The position numbers and the translations under genes are program-made. A stretch of DNA of 64,000 nucleotides from JADLHS01 sp036274115. GTDB taxonomy: Bacteria > Verrucomicrobiota > Verrucomicrobiia > Limisphaerales > JADLHS01. A model generated the notes under the pieces. That model saw nothing but the letters and a program-made list of their open reading frames with translations. It made no database searches and was not told where the DNA came from. Below are positions 59,501 to 64,000 of the stretch, piece after piece (within the stretch, counting starts at the first letter, position 1; every line of letters begins with the position of its first letter). The DNA is taken from assembly GCA_036274115.1 (NCBI GenBank), contig DASUGI010000256.1:1-64000 (forward strand), in the 5' to 3' direction.

Positions 59501-62500
59501 CGGGACTTACCAATTTAACCAGCCTGGTAGTGCGCAAAGGGAATGTTACTGGCCTGAACTTTCTTCAGAATCTCAGCCGGTTAAGTTCGCTTTCGCTGCC
59601 GTACAACCGAATCAGGAATATCACTGCTTTAAGTGGTCTGACGAATCTTACCCAACTGGATCTCCGCTGGAATGCGTCCATTGCCAATTACAGCGCGTTG
59701 CAGTCCGGCCTGAGCAATTTGGTGAGTTTGCACCTGGAAGGCAATGCGCTCCTCAATGCGCCTTCGCTACAGAATCTCGGTCGGTTAAGATCATTGAACC
59801 TTGCCGAGAACCAGCTGGAGAGTCTGCCGTCCTTCAGTGGTCTGACCAATTTGAATTATCTGGTTCTGAGCCGGAACGAGATCGCCGACTACTCCGGTTT
59901 GGCGAACCTGACCAATCTGAACTACCTCGAACTGAGTGGGAACGCTATCAGCAACGTGTCGTTTTTGTCGAACCTTCGAGCGTTGCAGTATGCTGATCTG
60001 TCGTACAATCAAATCACCAACCTCACTCCCCTTTCCGGGCTGACCAATCTTCAGGGACTCGTGTTGGCGGGGAACCGCCCGTCCAGCTTCGCTCCGCTTG
60101 CCGGCATCACGGCATTGTCGAATCTATGGCTGCAGGATTGCTCGATCACCAACGCTGCGTTTCTGTCCAGTCTCCACCGCCTGCGGCATCTGAATCTGGA
60201 CGATAACTTCGTTACCAATCTGGCGCCGGTACTCGGATTGACCAACCTGACCGGCCTGGGGCTGAGCCGTAATCCCGCGGCGAACATTCTGTCCGTGTCC
60301 GCGCTAACCAACCTGAGAAGTTTGCGGCTCGAGGGAAATGCTCTGGCGCAGGCAAACCCGCTCACCAACTTGTTTCGGCTCACCTATCTGAGTCTGCATC
60401 GAAACCAGCTGACCAACGTCGCGCCGCTGGCAGCGTTGACAAATCTGGAACACCAATATCTGTCCCGGAATCGCCTGCGCGACATCTCTTACGCCCAGTT
60501 TCTGCCCCGCGCTGCCGTGCTGGATTTTGGGTTGAACCTGCTGGATCCGGCCGACGGGACGCCCGAGTCGGGAATCATTGACGGATTACATTGCCAGCTC
60601 AGCACCGTTCCGCAATGCGCGTGTGCGTTTCCCCTGAACGCCGCGCCGGTGCGAGGCGTGAGTGTAAACTTCCTGAAGCAGCACTCAGTGCCCAGCATCT
60701 CTGCACCGGCCAAATGGTTCATTGCTAAGAACGGTACGTCCTCCACGGATTTTACAGTTTGGTATGAAATGGATCCCGTTGATGCATTACCGGTAGTAGC
60801 CGGTTCATCAAACCCTGGTTTGATTGACAATTCAGGCTTGAACCTGGGAAGCTCCGATTACAGCCGCGTTCTGTTTATCTCACCCAACCCGGGTCAGACC
60901 GGTGATGCGAGCATCACTCTGACGGTGTTCAACGAGGGAGGTCTCAGTGCCAGCACGAATATCCAGATTTCCGTGGTTGAGCCGGTGGACGTTGAAGACA
61001 TGATGGAAGCCGGGGGGCCCCTCGATCCCGAGTTGGAATCGGCTTTTCGGCAAGCCTCGGGGAACTACGACCGCGTGCTGACCAGCGTGGATCTATTGAA
61101 TATCACGGAAATGACCGCAGCCCATGCTAGCTTCAGTGGGTTCCAGGGCTGGCAATGGCTGACCAATCTCACCTCGCTTTATGTGAGTGGCGCAACAGGG
61201 GATCTCGGATTCCTAACCCACTTGACGCAACTCAGATCGTTGCACGCGTCCGGAGTGGCTGCGACTGAATTGGCGGAGCTTTCGATCCTCACGAACCTTA
61301 CTCACATCGATGTGTCCGGTTTGAGTATCAGCAACCTGTCGTTTCTGACGCCTTTGACTTCGCTCAGATCGTTGATCGTAAATCGAACGCGGATTGGCGA
61401 CCTGACTCCGTTGTCCGGATTGACGAATCTCACTAACGTTCGCGTGGAGCGGAACATGGTCACAAACATTGTCGGGCTATATACTCTGCCGCAGCTCTCG
61501 TTCGTGGATGTGCGTTACAATTTGCTGGCTATCTCTCCGGGCTCGCTTGCTCTTGCCGTGATCGATGGCCTTGAGGCGCGCGGAGTCACTGTCGATTACC
61601 TGCCCCAACGCGGGTCGCCGGTTATTGAAATTGCCGACACCTGGAATGTCAGTGCGGATCGCACTTCCATTTTGAGTTTTCGCATCCTCGAAAATGATGA
61701 AGCCGCATTCGGGCTCACGGGAGTTGGTAGCCATTCTTCCAACCTTGTCCTGTTGCCCGATTCCAACCAGGACATCGCGTTGGACACCACCAGCACGGTC
61801 ATAGAATGGGCGCTGACCGTTTCACCGGTTGCCGGCCAGAGTGGCTCCACCGTGATGACGATCACGGCCACCAACGATGTGGGATTGAGCTCCAGTACGA
61901 ACCTGCTGATAACGGTGTCGCAACCGCAACCCATTAACGGGGATTTCTTCGGAATGACGGATCTCACCTGGCAGACGGACGGTGATATCAGTTGGTTTGG
62001 CCAAAGTACCATCTCAACTGCCGGCTTCCCGGCAGCTCAAACCGGCGCGATCGGACATGGAGAGGAGTCGATCCTTGAATCCACGTTGATCGGACCCGGA
62101 ACCCTGCGCTTCTGGTGGAAGGTATCGTCTGAGGAGAATTTTGACTGGCTGATTTTCGAGTCGCTCCAGGTCACCAATCAAATCTCGGGCGAAGTGGATT
62201 GGGAGGAACAGGTGATCGCGATTGAGCCGCGAACTCAAACCGTGAGATGGCGCTACATCAAGGACTTGAACGCGGTTAACGGCATGGACGCCGGCTGGGT
62301 TGCCCGGGTGTCCTTCGTGCCCGCCACCTGGCTGGATTTTACCGGTGCCCCGACTAATGCCCAGGCTCATCTCGCACTCTATGGCGTGCCGGGGCAGGAA
62401 TATGCGATGGAGATTTCGACGGATGCGACCAACTGGCAGCTACTCAGGACCGTGTTAAGTACCAATCGGATTACACCATTCGTTGATGTAGCGGCGACCA

Positions 62501-62727
62501 ATGCCGTGCGCTTCTATCGCGCCAGAGCACTCCTGGATTCGCCGATCCTCGGTTTGTCGAATCAGACTGCGGTTGGGTTCGATCTGACCTGGCCCGGCGT
62601 CGGTGTTCTTCAGGCCTCTCCGACGCCGAGTGGTCCTTGGGAGGAGATTGGTGGAGTTAGTCCATATTACGTGTCGGCGCAGACAGCTCCGATGCTATTT
62701 TTCCGGGTTAAAGTGGTTGGCGATTAG
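56530..62727 (+). CDS. Giant surface protein with LamG, seven Ig and leucine-rich repeats
   Basis: 2065 residues. I take GTG 56530; ATG 56572 (MWWPTR) also begins a plausible signal peptide. LamG domain about 45-250; seven tandem Ig-like domains about 275-875, each marked by PPQSQTVV... and LSYQWRKxG and DAGxYDVVVTN; internalin-type leucine-rich repeats (LTNLTxLxLxxN) about 890-1350 and again about 1510-1660; two cadherin-like/Big modules between and after. A final domain (IGHGEESILESTLIGPGTLRFWWKVSSE, VRWRYIKDLNAVNGMDAGWV) I recognise as a C-terminal carbohydrate-binding-like module of verrucomicrobial proteins. It is probably a cell-surface or secreted adhesin, separated from the EPS locus by a terminator. 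Confidence 0.85.
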   Translation: MLKTRKEKTGAVTSMWWPTRAIFWALGFSLSFGTGEQARLWAQCVPNVSGLVGWWPGDGNASNILGTNNGTLSGGATANAAGVVGSAFNFDGTNNFVQVPDAVILKPTNFTIEGWVRFTGLDTPGTAAVGRQYLIFKQNAFSSNFEGFDLSKVRIAGSDRFVFRVSTSGGQSAAVYSTTLIATGVWYHLAAVRGANLLEIYLNGQLQSQTNVAFAQSYGTQPLFFGSSGQASFDRKFRGTLDEVTLYNRPLAANEIAAIYNAGAAGKCKEVIITSPPQNQNVQTGGNASFSVSATGFAPLRYRWLFNGATIVGATNAVLALINVQPSNAGNYAVAVSNTVNAVTSAPASLVISAPPVITNPPQSQTVVAGASVNFSVGATGTPPLSYQWRKGNVPLSGQTAATLGLLDVTTNDAGTYDVVVTNPAGSATSTPPATLTVNVPPFVSSPPSSQTVVAGTSVMFSVVAGGTQPLSYQWRKGGLPLTGQTSVSLGLLGVTTNDAGSYDVVVTNVAGAVTSTPPAILTVNVPPTITVVPQSRTVTANTSVALTVTAVGTTPLSYQWRKDGVFMPGQTSSTLQFLNVTTNDAGAYDVIVSNVAGAVTSAPPATLTVNVPPFFTTVPQSRTVTENSSVALTAGAGGTAPLSYQWRKEGLPINGQTGTTLSFASVTMADAGSYDIVVTNVAGSITSAPPAVLIVESSAGGYPGITNPPQSQTVVQGTDVHFSVGANGSAPLRFQWRKDGVNLPNQTAPTLLLASVVDSDAGNYDVIVTNSVGAVTSTPPATLTIIPQIVFKPAITNQPQSQRAGIGTTVSFNVNAAGTAPLSYQWRKNNFPIAGENAPTLTLPSVSTNDDGNYDVTVANVAGSVTSVVATLSVKLVVDPELEQAIVCSSSNQSGVLTLADLQSLARLSIRNRGVTNLFGLQFATNLTILDASENQISDLTPLQTLIQLSSLELDDNRGEIATLSPLAGLTNLTCLVLGQVYVNSYAPLSGLTNLTSLVVRKGNVTGLNFLQNLSRLSSLSLPYNRIRNITALSGLTNLTQLDLRWNASIANYSALQSGLSNLVSLHLEGNALLNAPSLQNLGRLRSLNLAENQLESLPSFSGLTNLNYLVLSRNEIADYSGLANLTNLNYLELSGNAISNVSFLSNLRALQYADLSYNQITNLTPLSGLTNLQGLVLAGNRPSSFAPLAGITALSNLWLQDCSITNAAFLSSLHRLRHLNLDDNFVTNLAPVLGLTNLTGLGLSRNPAANILSVSALTNLRSLRLEGNALAQANPLTNLFRLTYLSLHRNQLTNVAPLAALTNLEHQYLSRNRLRDISYAQFLPRAAVLDFGLNLLDPADGTPESGIIDGLHCQLSTVPQCACAFPLNAAPVRGVSVNFLKQHSVPSISAPAKWFIAKNGTSSTDFTVWYEMDPVDALPVVAGSSNPGLIDNSGLNLGSSDYSRVLFISPNPGQTGDASITLTVFNEGGLSASTNIQISVVEPVDVEDMMEAGGPLDPELESAFRQASGNYDRVLTSVDLLNITEMTAAHASFSGFQGWQWLTNLTSLYVSGATGDLGFLTHLTQLRSLHASGVAATELAELSILTNLTHIDVSGLSISNLSFLTPLTSLRSLIVNRTRIGDLTPLSGLTNLTNVRVERNMVTNIVGLYTLPQLSFVDVRYNLLAISPGSLALAVIDGLEARGVTVDYLPQRGSPVIEIADTWNVSADRTSILSFRILENDEAAFGLTGVGSHSSNLVLLPDSNQDIALDTTSTVIEWALTVSPVAGQSGSTVMTITATNDVGLSSSTNLLITVSQPQPINGDFFGMTDLTWQTDGDISWFGQSTISTAGFPAAQTGAIGHGEESILESTLIGPGTLRFWWKVSSEENFDWLIFESLQVTNQISGEVDWEEQVIAIEPRTQTVRWRYIKDLNAVNGMDAGWVARVSFVPATWLDFTGAPTNAQAHLALYGVPGQEYAMEISTDATNWQLLRTVLSTNRITPFVDVAATNAVRFYRARALLDSPILGLSNQTAVGFDLTWPGVGVLQASPTPSGPWEEIGGVSPYYVSAQTAPMLFFRVKVVGD

Positions 62728-62793
62728 TCGGAAGCCTCAGAAGGCAACGCGGTGTCAATCTAAAGAGCGCTGGGCCCAGGTAGATGTTCGTGT

Positions 62794-64000
62794 ATGAATG
62801 GCTCTTACGAGAGATTGAAAGCAAAGGTTTGGGGAAAGTGGCGAAGAATGGTTCTCGCCGGAACCATTCTTTGCTGCGGCACTCGCTTGTTGGGGCAGAC
62901 GACGCAGCCCCTGGTGGCTATTCATGACTCCGAATACACCCGGGCATTGGAGTCCATTCCCGCATCGGGCTCGACCCCTGCCGGTGAAGGCTACAGTTCA
63001 AACGAGTGGTGGCCTACCAACTGGCATTACTTTGTGATGCCCGAATCCCTGCGTGAAGGCCTGCGCTCGGATGGAACGGCGCATACGATCATTGGTGACT
63101 CGAATATCCTCGCCGGTGAGTTACTCGTTGGCGGCGTTCCCCGATATCCTATTGTTATCAGCCTGGCTGCCGAAGCGGTGCACGACGATGAGGTGGCGGC
63201 GCTGACCAACTACGTTGCGGCCGGCGGCGTCCTGTTTGTGGGGTCTTCCTCATTTACGCGGCACACGAATGGCACGACGCGCGGCGATTTCGCCATTGCT
63301 CAAGCCATGGGCGTCCATTGCGCTTTGCCCGAGTTAACCAATTGGGTGGAGAACACCGTCTTCGTCAAAGAGGATGAACATCGGATCGTACGGCACATTC
63401 CCGATGGAACCCTGACCTGGCGCATGCCGGCGGCAGCCGAAGAGATCAACTTTGGTGTATCACCATCACACACCTATTTGAACTCTCATTGGATTTGGCG
63501 TGTGGTGGCGACAAACGCGACCGTTCTGGCTCAGGGGAATGCCTCCCCGTACCTGACGGTCAAACCCTACGGCAGGGGCTGGTTCATCTATTACGCGCCA
63601 ATGCAGCCATTGATCGGTCATGGTGGCTGGGCGCCCACCATGTATGCTTATGGAATCTTCCGGAATGCGATTGATTGGGCCTTCGAGGCGGCGAGGCTGC
63701 CTGTGCCACGGCTAAGCCCATGGCCCTATGGCTATGATGCGGCGTTCATGATTCGACATGACCTCGAGAATTACAAAGATGAGATCGCGGCTATTGAATC
63801 GTCGGCGCAATTTGAAAAGGGTTACGGCGGAAGGGGTGATTACAATTTTTGCACGGGCTCACTTCGGGTGGAGTTGGGGAACTCGCCGACGGTGATTGCC
63901 GCGCTTCGTCGGGCCGTGACAAATTACCAGGCCACCATCGCAGCGCACAATGGCGGTCTGCCCAACCCCGGCAATCCGTCATTGATTGTCTCCGACTACG
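62794..64000 (+). CDS. Secreted GATase-like / polysaccharide deacetylase-like protein, 3' partial
   Basis: The frame opens at ATG 62794 and is still open at the right edge (402 codons). Hydrophobic residues at about 19-34 (MVLAGTILCCGTRLLG) suggest a signal peptide. About 40-260 has a class I glutamine amidotransferase/ThuA-like layout (PIVISLAAEAVHDDEVAALTNYVAAGGVLFVGSS, PYGRGWFIYYAPMQPLIGHGG). From about 300 the segment YDAAFMIRHDLENYKDEIAAIE resembles the catalytic-Asp strand of a polysaccharide deacetylase. Such fusions act on exported sugar polymers; the function here is inferred. It may be co-transcribed with the giant surface protein, 66 bases upstream. Confidence 0.7.
   Translation, partial: MNGSYERLKAKVWGKWRRMVLAGTILCCGTRLLGQTTQPLVAIHDSEYTRALESIPASGSTPAGEGYSSNEWWPTNWHYFVMPESLREGLRSDGTAHTIIGDSNILAGELLVGGVPRYPIVISLAAEAVHDDEVAALTNYVAAGGVLFVGSSSFTRHTNGTTRGDFAIAQAMGVHCALPELTNWVENTVFVKEDEHRIVRHIPDGTLTWRMPAAAEEINFGVSPSHTYLNSHWIWRVVATNATVLAQGNASPYLTVKPYGRGWFIYYAPMQPLIGHGGWAPTMYAYGIFRNAIDWAFEAARLPVPRLSPWPYGYDAAFMIRHDLENYKDEIAAIESSAQFEKGYGGRGDYNFCTGSLRVELGNSPTVIAALRRAVTNYQATIAAHNGGLPNPGNPSLIVSDY

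Noticed and set aside
1..64000. CRISPR array, integrase, transposase, restriction or toxin-antitoxin genes
   Set aside because: Looked for and not seen; the tandem repeats found are coding or palindromic, without regular spacers.

Overview
This 64 kb window looks like chromosomal DNA from a Gram-negative environmental bacterium, most likely a verrucomicrobium (Pedosphaera/Limisphaera-like). That is an inference. It rests on moderately high GC, very large secreted proteins carrying LamG, Ig-like and leucine-rich domains, a tricorn-type protease, short palindromic repeats of the GGGACGCG / GCGGGCTTCAGCCCGC / ATCCGTG style, and a PilT-PilT-receiver operon. No rRNA gene, CRISPR array, integrase, transposase or prophage module is visible.

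Layout. Positions 1-7.6 kb hold unlinked housekeeping and accessory genes: a flavin monooxygenase/halogenase-like enzyme, a P1B-4 metal ATPase with SPC and HEGST motifs, a papain-fold peptidase, GNAT and MFS genes. A tRNA-Pro(CGG) at 7668-7745 overlaps, antisense, the 3' end of a KinB-like sensor kinase. The kinase is co-transcribed with an AlgB/NtrC-type sigma-54 activator. About 380 bp from the activator start, a good -24/-12 element and a folded leader precede a small secreted fibronectin-like protein. From 12 to 20 kb lie trmB, a small membrane protein, an SGNH hydrolase/SxtJ/carbamoyltransferase cassette interrupted by palindromic repeats, and a tricorn protease. From 20 to 29 kb, mostly on the minus strand, are a leuC-type dehydratase, a GNAT, a pilin-like protein, a LacI regulator, nadK, tlyA, pilT-pilT-receiver, and (plus strand) a MidA-type methyltransferase.

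From 29.9 kb to 56.3 kb almost everything is on the plus strand and forms a polysaccharide locus. It holds rfbA, an RmlD-like reductase and rfbB (no rmlC); an initiating sugar transferase; a Gfo/Idh/MocA oxidoreductase with a hexapeptide acetyltransferase (WbpB/WbpD-like pair); a Wzz/GumC-type chain-length protein with a degenerate P-loop; five glycosyltransferases; two AsnB-type amidotransferases; a polysaccharide deacetylase; a GNAT; an FkbH-ACP-VOC trio; and a Wzy-like polymerase. Many junctions are 4-base ATGA/GTGA overlaps, so translation is probably coupled. Together they suggest a lipid-linked repeat-unit polymer containing amidated N-acetylated uronic acids and deoxysugars, perhaps carrying a carrier-protein-delivered acyl group. 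No flippase, outer-membrane exporter, UDP-sugar 6-dehydrogenase or aminotransferase is in the window.

The locus also carries giant surface proteins: a beta-helix/LamG protein inside it, a 2065-residue LamG-Ig-LRR protein beyond its terminator, and finally an incomplete GATase-like/polysaccharide-deacetylase-like secreted protein that runs off the end.

The points most worth a second look are the FkbH-ACP-VOC plus twin AsnB combination, a 24-codon ORF coupled to a glycosyltransferase, the kinase whose tail is encoded by the antisense of a tRNA, a palindrome inserted in frame in the carbamoyltransferase, and the putative sigma-54 promoter with folded leader.
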